From Limnanthes douglasii subsp. nivea (Eukaryota > Streptophyta > Magnoliopsida > Brassicales > Limnanthaceae): a DNA stretch of 64,000 bases. Below the pieces are notes generated by a model that was given only the letters and a program-made list of their open reading frames with translations, did no database searches and was not told where the DNA came from. Position numbers and translations under genes: made by a program. The stretch is from NCBI GenBank assembly GCA_036936605.1, contig JAUPFV010000004.1, forward strand, positions 293,116,009-293,180,008, read 5' to 3'. This document shows, piece after piece, positions 1 to 11,492 of this stretch; within the stretch, counting starts at the first letter, position 1; the number at the start of each line of letters is the position of its first letter.

Positions 1-877
1 AGACGATATGGTGATAGTCGGGTTAGAGATGATTATAGGTTTAAAAAAAGACGTAACCAAATCATTTGGCATGAAAGATTCGAGTCTAACAAAGAAAACT
101 TAGGCATGAAGATTGTTCGTGATAGGAAAGTTAGAATTTATGGCTATCACAGGATAAATATATTGAATGTTACTTGAATTGTTTAATATGAAGAATGACA
201 AGCCAATTAATACACTATTAGTTAAGCAATGATGGGTGTCCTAATAGAGAGAAAGTGAAATAAGATATGTAAACTATTCATTACTCTTCTATTGTTGGTT
301 CTTTGATTATGCTATGGTGTGTACACGACAAATAATGTATATGTTGTTGGTTAAGTGAGCATGTAGGTATCGAGTTTGGTTAAAATTATGCGGGAAGAAG
401 TGAAGTGGATTTTAAGATACTTATGACACATTTCTTCTTTGAGGAAGTCTACTTCAGGTTATGTGTTTACATTTTCATGGGAAGCCATTTCTTGGAAATC
501 CAAGCTACAAAAATTTGTAGCATTGTCAACAATTGAGGCATAGTATATTGCAACATGGGAGACAAGCAAAGAGATGCTCTGGCTTAAGAGGTTCCTTCGA
601 GAGCTGTGGTAGAATAAAGATAAGTATGTAGTATTCTATTATAATCAGAGTGCTATGAATTATAATAAAAATCAAATGTCTGACGCACCCATATTAGATA
701 TCATTGGTTGCGGGATATGATAGAGACAAATAAAATACACCGATAAGAATAGTGTAGACATGTTAACTAAAGGTGTCCCCTAAAACAATGTTGAGCTTTG
801 TAGTAAACTTACCGGGATGAGGTTCAAGTGTTCACCACATGATTTTATCTTCTCCGCGATGGACTGGAGGGAGAGAT
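1..877 (+). pseudogene. Ty1/copia pol relic (RT end and RNase H)
   Basis: Broken reading frames give the order expected at the 3' end of a copia polyprotein. First comes the end of RT (KIVRDRK near 110-135), then a decayed stretch, then EVKWILRYL (about 400-420). RNase H follows: KSTSGYVF with a ...SWKSKLQKFVALSTIEA-like block (about 445-545), a KEMLWLKRFLREL block (about 570-610), a Q-S-A block and a final DMLTKGVP (about 755-780). Several stops and frame changes make it a pseudogene. It runs off the left edge of the window, so gag and integrase are not seen. Family is confident; exact lineage is not. Confidence 0.85.
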
Positions 878-883
878 TGTTAG
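863..883 (+). repeat. Polypurine tract and start of a copia 3' LTR
   Basis: After the copia RNase H relic a purine run (ACTGGAGGGAGAGAT) is followed at 878 by TGTTAG, the usual first bases of a plant copia LTR. The LTR therefore begins at 878. I could not fix its 3' end because no second copy lies in the window; it probably occupies several hundred bases to the right. Confidence 0.6.
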
Positions 884-2088
884 AATTCAGCCCAAATCTA
901 GACAAATTTTTAACTCTTTACATCAAAGAAGTTTTTTCACGTAAAATATATCTTATGTGCCCATGCTTACATTTTATCTTTAAATTTGTGGTTTATTTTG
1001 GTTAACTAAATAGTGTGATCATTTGGTCGTGGAAAATTGATTTTTTTTAAGTTGATTTTTGTTGATCGATATATTACCATTTTGTACCTGTAATTATTTA
1101 TCATAAACATATGATAAAGATTTTGTAAAATGGTATATCATTGGAAACTTATGAGATCGACATCTACCTAATTGAAAACCAATGTTAACATATACCAGAA
1201 GTTTTGTTCCCTTCCATACTCAGTACCTAACTTTTGAAATCATTTTTGCTTCCACACCTCACATGCAGCTATCTATCTTCACTAACTTGTTTGGTCTTTA
1301 CTCAAAAAAAGACATTCTCTATCTTTCTGTTCTTCTCCTCCTAACACTCTCGACAATTTCGATTCGTCAAAAATCCATGTGCGTTCAGTATCTTTCTTCA
1401 TTTATGTGTGATCATTCTAACCAATTGAATTGGTCTTAAATAAACTTCAGACCCCATTTCTTGTATTTTGTTAGATTTGATATGCTCTAGAGTTTTGGTG
1501 TTAATAATAGAATTCTGTTGATCAAACAAAAAAGATACTAAAGCGTTTAAGCTTTAATTCTCCTTTTTTAACTTCTTTCACTACGGTCTCTCTTCATAAC
1601 AACCAACAAGATTAGATTTGTGGGCCTCTAACCCTAATGATCTTAAAGTGAGATTAAGATTTGTAATTGATTGCAAAAGTCACAAACTTTACCCATAATA
1701 CTAGTCCTTGTATAATTGTTCAACCCATTAAGCTTAGGCATCTTGCTCTAGTGTCAAAATGTTCATTTTTGAGAAGGTTAGAGTTATGTTCACTATATTC
1801 TTTAACATAAACCAAAGTAATAGTAACATTGATCATTAAGTTTTGATGGTATATGTCATCATGACCAACTATATTATAGTAACATGAAAAAGAAAAGTAC
1901 AAGATAGACTAATACATCATTCTTTCACCACAATAGATATCACACAACCTCAATATTTTAACACAAGAAAAGATGACAAAAAAACAACTCAAACCCAAAA
2001 GATAAAATATAAATTATCATATACAAAGTACCAGTTTTTTTCTTCCTAAAAGCTTTATAATCGATCAACTTCGACACGAAAATAGGAG
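884..2088. other. No gene recognised; partly copia LTR
   Basis: AT-rich sequence with short open frames only (for example 1182-1439 on +, 1720-1902 on -), none resembling a known protein. The left part should belong to the LTR that begins at 878; the right part is the 3' flank of the MIF gene. Confidence 0.5.
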
Positions 2089-2100
2089 ATGAATTTCAAG

Positions 2101-2355
2101 CTACTCGCGGTCAACCTCGTTCAGAACCTCTCTTCTATGAAAGCTCCTGTGACAGCCACAAGCAGCACAAGTCAAGGCGGCGACTGTTCCTTCATCACCA
2201 TTACTTGCCAAGAACTCTCGGCATCCGTCCACCGCGTAGCCACCAATAGCCGCTGCATGATTCTTCTGACACTCTACGTACCTGACACTCCTTGTGGTGG
2301 TGAAAGAAGAAGTTGCTGACTCTTCTCTTTTTAGAACTACTGAACGCTTCCTCAT
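2101..2355 (-). CDS. MIF: MINI ZINC FINGER (MIF) protein, ZF-HD dimerisation domain only
   Basis: An 84-residue intronless frame. Residues 24-78 form the ZF-HD type zinc-finger/dimerisation domain: [23 protein letters not shown], then [17 protein letters not shown]. The zinc-ligand Cys/His set is complete (C29, H33, C45, C63, C66, C68, H69, H73). There is no homeodomain, which defines the MIF subfamily. Known MIF proteins heterodimerise with ZF-HD homeodomain proteins and block their DNA binding or nuclear entry; they act in hormone responses and floral meristem termination. The start is set at MRKR (2355), the usual N-terminus of the family; an in-frame Met four codons upstream (2367) is possible. 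Size matches the family (about 80-100 residues). A TATA box lies about 60 bp upstream. It is the only intact host-type gene here, lying between two copia relics. Confidence 0.95.
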   Translation of the reverse strand: MRKRSVVLKREESATSSFTTTRSVRYVECQKNHAAAIGGYAVDGCREFLASNGDEGTVAALTCAACGCHRSFHRREVLNEVDRE

Positions 2356-2398
2356 GATGGTGATCAATAGAGAGATATGTTTCTTATGTAGGAACCTT

Positions 2399-2545
2399 AA
2401 ACCCTAAATGGGGTGTTTATATAGCGTTAAACAAAGTTGCCTTTTTCTCTTTTCCACAGTGACGTTAATCATCAATTATTAGATTCATTTAACGTGGAAA
2501 ACCTAATAGGTACTTTTGAAATTATGGGCCAGCTGCCACGTCATT
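2399..2545 (-). promoter_or_regulatory. MIF core promoter: TATA box, telo-box, ACGT-core sites
   Basis: Reading the minus strand toward MIF: CTATATAAAC (TATA box) lies at 2415-2424. AAACCCTAA (telo-box, + orientation) is at 2399-2407, near the expected transcription start. Upstream sit TGACGT (2460-2465), AACGTGG (2491-2497), and GCCACGTCAT (2535-2544) next to CAGCTG and TGGGCC (2525-2535). ACGT cores are typical bZIP sites, but short motifs also occur by chance. The TATA assignment is strong from spacing; the others are plausible only. Confidence 0.6.
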
Positions 2546-2559
2546 ACATTTACATATTT

Positions 2560-3400
2560 ATAGTTAAATGGATAGTGACACCTGGGTTGGCTTTTGCTCG
2601 AGCTCGGTTTCGATTTGGCGAAGGTAAAAGGGTTTGCTATTGGACTTTATTGGACTTTAAATTGTGACTTCGAATTTGAGTTCGATTCATTCTAGTTCGA
2701 GAATGGTTTGCAAGTCTGTGAAGAATAAATTTCATCTCACAGAGGAACCCCTATCCCACATTGCTAACAAGGACTATAAAAGAGTGTATATAAGTGTGGA
2801 CCAACCTCAACTAGCTAGAGGCCTTTTGGGAGTACACCCAAGAGCAAACTATTCTATGTTAGTAATATAAAATAATTTGCAGCTTGTATAGTTATGTTTT
2901 TCTTTATAACATTATCAAATCTATATAAATTTATATTATTTAATATAGATTTTGTATTTTATATATAATAAGAAATAAATAATATATTTATATTAAAATA
3001 ATATAGATATGATATATGGGTTCCTGGCTTTGTTCTTTACCGACTAGACTAATATATGGGTGCGGTATATAAGTACTAAACATATTATTTAAGAAATCAT
3101 GTGGGTTTTTGGGCTCACATGAACCAAACTGGCTCCGCTTGTGTTAATAATACTTAAATATATACTGAATTTGAATTTGGACCGGATGTTACGTTGTTAA
3201 ATTCGAATCCGAACCGTTTTACTTGATCCAAGTCCGATTTTTTTTTAACTATTTCTAATTCGAGCAAAAATTATGTTACGTTTGTATGAGGTTTGGTTGT
3301 ACAAAGGCGCAGCCAATTGACAGTTTCAAACAAAAAAACACATAAACACATATCTAATTAATCCATGACAAGAGACCGACCAGTTTTTTTAAGTAGTCTT
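2560..3400. other. Intergenic, no gene recognised
   Basis: AT-rich DNA between the MIF promoter and the copia element. Two short + frames (2437-2667, 2664-2870) have no recognisable domain and overlap promoter sequence. Nothing else is supported. Confidence 0.5.
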
Positions 3401-4070
3401 TATAGGTCTAAAAATATACGTTGGGGTTACCAACTCCATGGTTCCAATTATTGATTGTTCATATTAAAAAATACACAATAAAAGAAGCAATATACTTACA
3501 AAAATACATTTTGTCTTTTACGATTGATGAACTGTAAAGGAAGATTGAATCTCAACTTGTGAGAGACAGGTTACATTCATCCTACAGCCAGGCTAGGCAC
3601 AACGAATTTTGTTGTTGAAGGATAAACGAGCGCTACTATACAAATCTATTAATCTTGATAACCTGCAGAAAGAAGAAAAAAGAAAGAGAAACGAGAAAAT
3701 GAGACAACCCTTAAGCGCTTAAATGTTGTGATTCACATATACTCAATAAGAGAATAAGCATACCTCTAGATTTTCTAACCATTATAATTCGATGTACCTA
3801 AGCCGCTACATGGGACCATAGCACTTGTTGGACTTTAGAGGGACCAATTTTGAATTATTGGAGCAATAAACCCTCCACCAAGATACATATTGGTTCACTT
3901 AGTATCGATACTTTTTATACTTCTATGAGACTAAATAATAATGATAACATATTATTATTTTTATATATAAGTCCTATTGATTACATTAATACATTGAACT
4001 TTTAACATGCTTGAATATTCTAAATTTATACATGATGAGACATTCCAGATCATGAATATTTAATATTTCC
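3401..4070 (-). repeat. Copia 3' LTR
   Basis: Shares many blocks with 9947-10770: TTGTGAGAGACAG (about 3557), GATTCACATATACT (about 3730), TATAATTCGATGTAC (about 3784) and AAGTCCTATTGATTA (about 3970). The right copy holds about 100 extra bases near 10330-10440. A GGGG-containing purine stretch just right of 4070 (minus strand) is the likely polypurine tract. Confidence 0.75.
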
Positions 4071-4449
4071 CCATTGGATCATTCATTTTTATTGAAGTGT
4101 ATCCATATGAATTATGCAGTATGAAATAATACACCAAACATGTTTCACCACAACTTATGGTATACGTAACAGTTTTACAATAAATGCATTGATAACCACC
4201 AACTTAATGATTATTGACTTCTCATAAGGTGCAACATAAAAGTATGACACGACTTTGTAATCAAATATGTGTCAACATTCAAATGATCATATTTTATAGA
4301 ATTTTAAGATCACTTAATTTCATTTTTAAAAAATATAATATAAATTTTTGAATTATTTAAATCGGAAATGTATACATATGCTCCAAAGTAATAATAAAAT
4401 CTGAAATAAGATATATAATTCTCATTAAATCTAGATAGCATCTAAACTA

Positions 4450-5060
4450 ATGACACCCATTCAAACCCTGCGATCTTGAAAGATGCAAGGTTGTAATGCC
4501 TTAGTAAAACGATCTGCAACCATGGAGTGTATATCTATATGCTCCTTCCTTATTTGGTCATTTTGAATACGCTCATTTACAAACCAAAACTTGATGTCTA
4601 TATGCTTAGACTTGTTGGCACTACTGTTTCAATTTGAAAACATAAAAAAATAATTTTTTGTCATAATAAATTAGGGGAAATAGCGTGCAATCAATAACCA
4701 TAGAAGAAACTAAAGAAATGGCACGTATTCTCCGTAAGGTCTGCCTCTATTTTGAGTATTCGGGGGTCTTTTAATTCCCTCAACTGCATGTAGTGTTGTG
4801 ACAAAGTTTCAAATACATAGTGTATAGGTTGATGCAATAAAACATACCACATACTCGACTACCATGGAGGAGGTCATGATGAAGGACTGTTTTGCACTCT
4901 TCCATGATATAACATATCCTACAAAAATAAATGCATAATTGGTGGTAGATTTTATGTCGTCTATATATCTCACAAAATTGGAATCATAATAACATATAGT
5001 CTCCAAGTTACCCGATCTGTTATATTTCAATCCTAAATGTTTGGTATTCTTCAAGTATCA
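4450..5060 (-). pseudogene. Copia RNase H relic
   Basis: Minus-strand frames read DSNFVRYIDDIKSTTNYAFIF, VISWKSAKQSFIMTSSMVVEYV (4809-5054), then SKHIDIKFWFVNERIQN and SMVADRFTKALQP (about 4480-4620). These are standard blocks of copia RNase H and the pol C-terminus. A low-similarity interval of about 180 bases separates the two parts. The frame is disrupted, so this is a pseudogene. Confidence 0.85.
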
Positions 5061-5337
5061 AAGCATAATTTATATTATATTACAATGGGTAATCCTAGAT
5101 TAATCAAGTACTTTCCCAATATTTGAAGCTTGAATGATATTTCTAGTTTGCTACACACCTGAGCATAAATGAGACTCTCAACTTCCAAAACATATGGAAA
5201 AATATGCATGAGTTGAATATTCAAAACAATTTAAGGCATTTATAGAGTGATAAATTTCATTTTTTTTGCTACAGGGGTTTCCATAGGTTTTGTTTATTCA
5301 AATCATACTGATGCATCATGTTTTCAATATTTTTCTA

Positions 5338-6000
5338 TTATAAAAGGCCCATGATACCCATATAGAAATTCCTTATAATACGAAACACATAGGAAACTTC
5401 ACCAAGGTTCTTCATATCAATTTGTTTTGATAGAAATTCCTTGGCGGCATGTAATAAACCTATGTCGATAGTTGATAAGATTATACCATCAACATAAAAA
5501 TTTAAATATATAATTTTACTCAAGCTGATCTTGTGGTATACACAATATCCGACATGGTTTACCTTAAAACCGAACGAGGTAACAATATCTAAGAACTTGT
5601 GGTATCATTTATGAGATGTCTTCTTAAGTTCGTATACGGTATTCTTTAATTGTAACATTATCAAATTTTGGTTTCCAATCATAAATTTTAAAGCTACCTG
5701 GATGTAACTTGTTTCTTCAATGTATCCATTGAGAAATGTCATCTCGAAATCTATCTGATTGAGTTCTTTGTCGAAATGAATAATAAGAGTTATGATTATT
5801 CTGAATGAATCCTTTGATGATACTAAAGAAAAGGCCTTTGAATAATCGATGTTTTCAGTTTGATTGTACCATTTCTATATAAGACAAGCTTTGTACATTT
5901 TTATCTTCTCTAAAGCATAGTGTTTGGTTTTAAAGAACCATTTCCACTTTAGTTCTTTCATTTTTTAAGGCAGAGACTTATCTTACATCGATTTGTACTA
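5338..6000 (-). pseudogene. Copia reverse transcriptase relic
   Basis: Minus-strand blocks in order: DYSKAFSLVSSKDSFRIII and LNQIDFEMTFLNGYIEE (about 5700-5860), then after a frame break IIYLNFYVDGIILSTID with EFLSKQIDMKNLGEVSYVF (5338-5523). The catalytic Y-V-D-D box reads YVDG, so the active site is lost even apart from the stops. Confidence 0.85.
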
Positions 6001-6369
6001 TATTTATTACTTCAATCCAAAGTTTATATTTTGAACTCTTTATAGCATCTTGAAAGGATACCTGGTCCTCTTCTACAGCACATGAAGTACCTTCATGTTC
6101 ATTAAAAAATGCCACCTAGTTCAAAGACATAACATTCCTCATCTCTCGAGTTGAACTACGTAATGTTGGCTTACTATGTTGCTCAATTTCTTTACGTTTT
6201 TGAATTTGTTCATCTGACAGAACATCAACAAATTAAACTTAAGATAAATGCGCAATGTTAGCTTGCGTACGGACTAAAATTCCTAGCATATTACTGATGA
6301 CCGGTATAATCATTGTGGCTAGAGTATCAATGTGATCCACTGAATGAATTAGTCCTAGTTATTCCTCAA

Positions 6370-7046
6370 ATATGGTGTTGTTCTCTTAAACCTTATTTTA
6401 AAATTCTACATCCTCAAATAATACTATTGTTCCCGTCCCAAAGATAGAACGCTTAGTGAGAGAGTAAAACTTATAACCCTTAAACTGGTTTGGGTAAATT
6501 TTTTAATTACAACTAACTGTTTTGGGCTCCAACTTTTGATCACTATACTTATAAGGCTTGTTTTCTACTACACATCCCTACACATGAAAATTCATAAATC
6601 TAGGCTTGCACGGGTACCCAAATAATGATATATACATTCTATATTAAGCGATTATTCATAAAGTGAATATGATAGAGATATATGAGTAGTCATGCTCCCA
6701 AAAATTTCCATTAATGCGTGGTTTCATCGCTCAGATATACCATTCATAGTGGGCGATCTTGTCACGATGTATTGAGAGATAATTTCGCACTCTTGAAGCT
6801 AAATAGAGAATGGTCCAATATATTGTTCCACTGAACCATCATGCCTTTTATAGTATTCACCGCCACGATTGGATTTGACAGCCTTAATCCATTTGCTTTG
6901 TTGTAATTCAAATTCAACCTTAAAGGACTTGAAATTGTCAACAACCTATGATTCTTCATGAACAAATTAAATGTAAACGTATCATAAAAAATTATCTACA
7001 CAGTAAATAAAGTATATTTGGTCATTCCAAGATCTGTATGGAATGG

Positions 7047-7088
<42 letters not shown>

Positions 7089-7260
7089 TTACCTCTAACA
7101 CACTTTTAGCACAAGAGAATTCACACCATATATGTTCCTTTTTATACACCCAACATATATTTCTAAATCAGTGTAATCAAGGAGACCTAAAAGACCCTCA
7201 ATAACAAGATTGTCTATTCTCTTTCTAGAGATGTGACCGAAATGCATGTGTTATAAAGAA
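6370..7260 (-). pseudogene. Copia integrase relic
   Basis: Minus strand. Decayed GAG-pre-integrase traces lie near 7190-7260. The integrase core gives RGGEYYKRHDG-like and CEIISQY blocks, then MNGISER (about 6735-6900). C-terminal blocks FKGYKFYSLTKRSIF and IVLFEDVEF follow (about 6410-6500). The third catalytic acidic residue region (NG..ER) is visible; frameshifts and stops interrupt it repeatedly. The (TA)17 run at 7051-7084 lies inside. Confidence 0.8.
7051..7084. repeat. (TA)17 microsatellite
   Basis: Uninterrupted TA dinucleotides within the copia integrase relic. Confidence 0.95.
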
Positions 7261-7599
7261 GTTAAATTTTCAGAAACTACTATAGGTGTTACATTCATTT
7301 CAATTAGATAATTATATATTATTTATCATATATAAATTATCATTACAATCTAGAATACATGTGTCAATTAAACTACTTTTATAAAAGTTGCAATTTTCGT
7401 TTCCAGATGAACAAGTATAACGGGAATTATTCAATAATGATAACAAAATTAAATTCCTATTAAAAACAGAACATATAAAATATATCTAAAAAGTAATACA
7501 TGACCGCAATTTAAAAGAGTTTAACTTGACAATTGGCCTCAACCGAGCAAGCAACATTATCTGCAGTTAAAATCTGAATCTCTCCTTCATTGAGATGCA

Positions 7600-8240
7600 T
7601 ATTTTGGCTTGAGCCATGCAAAAAAACATAAAACATGACTTGTTGTTTACGTATCAACCCATCATATGTTCTTTAAAAATGAAAGTAAATTGGCTTTTAA
7701 ACATTTTTTACCAACCATGCCTTGAACTTGTGGCAGTCTCTCATCCAAACATTTGTACATTAATTGTGGAAAAATACCATTACTTTAGATTTTCCCCACT
7801 TGGTGTCTCCCTCTTCTTTGCCCGATCTTGAAGGTGTAGCATGTGTACCTCCAATAAATGAGGGCTTAATCTTATTCTGAAGGATACTTTTGCCAAAACT
7901 AACCGTATAAGCCTCTTTATTCTCTTGCTCTCAAATTATTTCCTCTTTATTAACAAAATATATAATAAGAGCTATATTTCTCACTTATTCTCTATAAAAT
8001 TATAAGTCTTCTCGAGGATATTAAACTTTGAAGGGAGAGATATGAAAATGTAGGCCACTCAAATTAGTCTCAGATATAGTAAAGTTCTTTCCATGAATCT
8101 CAAGCATCTCAAAGATATGCTCAAGAATATTTTTATTGTTTTCATATTGCATAGTAAATATCTTCTTAATCAACTTTTTAATTTTGACTTGAGGGGACAT
8201 AATGAAACTCTTTTAAATGAGAAAATATATTTTTGGTAGT
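7600..8240 (-). pseudogene. Copia gag relic
   Basis: Minus-strand blocks match copia gag order: FTMQYENNKNILEHIFEM, LHFHISLPSKF (about 8020-8180), then a Lys-rich stretch and a zinc-knuckle remnant ending HKFKAWLVK (about 7690-7740). The CCHC knuckle no longer has all its ligands and the frame is broken by stops. Confidence 0.7.
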
Positions 8241-8483
8241 TTCGTGTTATTAGTATAAGAACACATCAACTCATATGGGACCCCACTTTGTAAGATGTAT
8301 CGACTTAGGTGATTATCAGTTGAGAGCACATTCTTTCCTCAAAAGTGTTATTTTTAGTAGGACCACATGGTTAGTCCTCTCTAAGCCAATTATCTATGTC
8401 ATTGAGTCCGAACAGGAGTATAATTTCCATTTTCACTCTTTAAAATTACCCCCCTCCCAACCGAATGAGACTTGAAGTGAGTT

Positions 8484-8947
8484 TGTTAGACAAGATTCAA
8501 TAGTTGAACAATCAAAGAAGAAAAATCTTAATTATTGAAACCATTTCTGAATTGTACCAAACTTATATAAATACACATATATTTTTTTATCAGATTAATG
8601 GTTATCATTGGACATTTATATGCACTATACTCATCATAATTATTAACGGTAAGTCCTATCATTCTATACATTTTCTACGGAGTCTATAATTTCAGGTTAG
8701 ATAATATTGGTTCTAGACTATATATGAAATCAACCAAACCTTTCGTAGAGGTCTTACCTGATTGATTTAAGATAAAAAAAATGAAACTTTTAACATATGC
8801 TCACCATCATAAAATATGTAAGATATTCTTCCGCAGGGGCCAGCTTACACACAACAACAACCGTTTCTTAAGTTGCGAGGCCCCAACCTTCTTCATTTTC
8901 ATGACTCGTATGACGTATCCCATGCAGGTGGGATATCATGTCTAACA
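8484..8947 (-). repeat. Solo LTR of a second copia family
   Basis: 464 bp bounded by perfect 9-bp inverted ends: TGTTAGACA at 8484 and TGTCTAACA ending at 8947, the TG...CA form of an LTR. No primer site or internal region adjoins it, as expected after LTR-LTR recombination. It lies inside the gag/leader region of the larger copia element. The 5-bp flanks (GAGTT, ATAAT) do not match, so the duplication has decayed or the ends are slightly off. A + frame at 8275-8475 just outside is not supported as a gene. Confidence 0.6.
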
Positions 8948-8949
8948 AT

Positions 8950-9930
8950 AATTTCCATAGAATGGACATATGAAGTGCTCGTAATGTTACAATACAAACA
9001 CTACTGAATGGTCTATCTTTTATAAATCAAAACTTAATGGGTTGTATTTTGATACGCTTTGAGTATCTAAAATATTTTGGGGGTTTGAAATATTCATTCA
9101 AGGGATTAGATTTCCGTGAGGGAGATGCATAGCAATCAAACTCTTGTACCTGACACAAACAATCCCTGGGCATGTAGGATGTCACTCCATACATCCCAAA
9201 GTCCAAGTGTTCTCGATCATGGATAATCATCTCATATCCCGAAGATCATATACTATCATCACTAGATACTTCTCAATGCATACATAATAGAGATACATAA
9301 ATTTAAAATCCTAAACATATAGTATTTCACTCAACATGACATCAAAAATCTAAAACGACCAACATAAAACAGAATATGTATATTTAAAAATAAAAATAAA
9401 AATACAAACTAGTGTGCTAAAAATTAGGATATCAAAGACAAAGTCATATAAAATGAATTAATGGACTTTACTACTTAGTTATTCAAAATTCTAACTATAA
9501 TACAATTTAGATCTCTGAATTTTATATGGAATTAAAAAAATAATCACCCAACTCGGATAAATGAGCGTAAAAAATGGCATTCCAAAGTTAGTCAATTATA
9601 GTGTTTTTTCCATTTGTTGTGAACACCCAAAATGGAAAATCTTAATTTTGTTCTGAATTAAGATTGGGGTTTTCAAATTTCAGGTATGAAACTTTAGTCA
9701 TGCAATGAAAAAACATACATCACATATTCAATTACGTGTCCTCGACCGTATCATCCAATCTTAAACATGCAATCCTAAATCTTTTAACACTTGGTTATGC
9801 TTAGGTATAAAAAATGACACATACAGAAGTTGAGGTTCTTATCCAAAACTTAAATTAATTATAAGATTACGAATTTGGGAGACTCAGTCATCGGTCTAAT
9901 CATGCATCTTCTATTTCAGAGTAACCATAC
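8950..9930 (-). other. Copia 5' leader, no clear coding
   Basis: Sequence between the solo LTR and the primer-binding site of the copia element. The 67-codon minus frame at 9027-9230 has no recognisable domain. Confidence 0.5.
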
Positions 9931-9944
9931 TCACTCTAATACTA
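9931..9944 (-). other. Decayed copia primer-binding site (initiator tRNA-Met)
   Basis: The minus strand reads TAGTATTAGAGTGAG just inside the LTR end. It differs from the copia consensus TGGTATCAGAGC by changes of the G-to-A/C-to-T type. Two bases separate it from the LTR terminus ...CTACA at 9947. Confidence 0.7.
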
Positions 9945-9946
9945 AT

Positions 9947-10770
9947 TGTAGCATACAAAAAATATGATGGGGTTATAAAATCTAGTATCTCAAGAACTAA
10001 TTCTTGAGATTAAGAGATACAAAAGAAAATAAAATACTTACAATTATGCATCTTGTCTCTTGCGATCGAATACATCAACGAAAGATTAGTTCTTGATTTG
10101 TGAGAGACAGATTATGTTATTCCCACATGCAGGCTACACACAATAAATTCTGCTTTTGAAAGATATGAAGCAAGTGCTATTGGATGGATCATTTGACTTG
10201 GATAACGACCGAATAAGAAAAGAGAGAAAGAGAAGAAAAAAAAGAGAAAACGAAGAAATAAAATAAGACAACCTTAATGCGCCCGAATGTTTTGATTCAC
10301 ATATACTAAATCAGTAAACAAGTGGACGCGTTATATACTAAATGGATCATTTCACTAAATTATTAAGTAGTCCCTGAATTAAACTCTTGTTTTAGATTTT
10401 GACTTAATCTTTTTTATTATGTCTTAGTTAGCCTCTAAGTTTTCAAATCCTCTATAATTCGATGTACTGGTTGTTGCATAAGACCATAAATTTTATTTGA
10501 CTTCAAAAGATCCAATAATAAATTGTTCGACTAATAGACCTTCCTTTAAAATACATGTTGATTTCACTCACATCTACACTATTATATTTTCGCAAAATTA
10601 AATAATCAATATATATATATATATATATATTAATTATATATTAATTATATAAGTACTATTGATTATTTTAATTAATTAATTAATCAATTAGATTGGTAAG
10701 AAGAGATTAAAATACTCTAAATTTAAACATTTCAACTTAAAACTTCCAGTTATAACTTTTTATATTTTCA
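9947..10770 (-). repeat. Copia 5' LTR
   Basis: Diverged partner of the LTR at 3401-4070, ending (minus strand) in ...ATGCTACA beside the primer site. It contains a TA-repeat at 10611-10629 and about 100 bases near 10330-10440 absent from the other copy. The upper end is uncertain by about 25 bp. Confidence 0.7.
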
Positions 10771-10775
10771 AGTTG

Positions 10776-11177
10776 TTTTAAAGTTTGTACCATTATATGT
10801 AATTTTTTTACTATAATGGAAAAAATTAACGGTTTCTTGTGCAATTCAAGTGTAATTAAACCAAATAAATACTTTTTTCGATTACTCTTTTTTTTATAAA
10901 GTTGATACTACTAATATTACCTATTGACATTTTGATATTTTAAAATAATTTCAATCTTAATGATTTTATCCTCTTAACATTTGAAATTTAGATAAAATGT
11001 GAGAGTTAAAATAAAATATCGGTAAAATAAAATCCAGAGCCGAAACTTTATCTAACTTTAACTCAGATAACCCTAACTCTTGTACATATGAGTTCAGGCA
11101 TGTCGAATATAAAGGGTAGCTAAATTAGTTAAAAATGTTTAGTATGTAAAAACTTTACCATTTTACTTAATGTCATG
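10776..11177. other. Intergenic, no gene recognised
   Basis: AT-rich gap between the copia element and element A; nothing recognisable. Confidence 0.5.
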
Positions 11178-11182
11178 GGTTC

Positions 11183-11492
11183 TGGTGAGTTCAGATATTA
11201 AGAATATTGTATTAGGAAGAAGTTATATGTGAGTTTTAGAGAGAGAAAAACAGAGAGAATTTTTAGAAGGAGAAAGTTTGAGTACAATTGAGTAAAATAG
11301 AAAAAGTATTCAACCCTTTTATTTAGTTAGCCTTTCCCTTCATATAGAGGTACCACGACTTAGCCTTAAACTGAAATCGGTTACAAAAGAGGGTAAATTA
11401 CCCTTAGTCCTTAATAATGTTACATAGTTACAATTGTTCTCCTAAACTTACATTATTCACAGTTTAGTCTTTAAATTCCTACTTTCATATCA
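11183..11492 (-). repeat. Element A 3' LTR
   Basis: 310 bp with TG...CA ends. The polypurine tract (minus strand ...CTAGGAGGGCTAC) directly follows at 11493-11507. About 36 differences from the partner at 21289-21597. Confidence 0.93.

Larger units (their letters stand above)
3401..10770 (-). mobile_element. Old Ty1/copia retrotransposon with both LTRs
   Basis: A diverged direct-repeat pair (about 3401-4070 and 9947-10770) flanks minus-strand traces of gag, integrase, RT and RNase H in copia order. A decayed initiator-tRNA-Met primer site lies just inside the right (5') LTR. Many stops, frameshifts and a solo-LTR insertion show it is long dead. Outer limits are accurate to about 25 bp. Flanks GTCTT (3396-3400) and AGTTG (10771-10775) do not match, so no TSD is claimed. 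Confidence 0.8.

Noticed and set aside
1182..1439. 85-codon + frame
   Set aside because: No recognisable domain, AT-rich, next to a copia LTR; most likely chance.
2089..2319. 76-codon + frame opposite MIF
   Set aside because: Shadow of the MIF coding sequence on the other strand; no domain of its own.
4809..5054. A separate small gene on minus
   Set aside because: It is the RNase H block of the copia element, in line with RT and integrase relics upstream.
8275..8475. 66-codon + frame
   Set aside because: It is antisense to the copia gag/leader region and ends at the solo LTR; no support as a gene.
10611..10629. TA run as a MITE terminus
   Set aside because: Simple microsatellite inside an LTR; no inverted repeats found around it.
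3396..10775. TSD for the large copia element (GTCTT / AGTTG)
   Set aside because: The flanking 5-mers do not match and the LTR ends are uncertain by about 25 bp, so no duplication is claimed.
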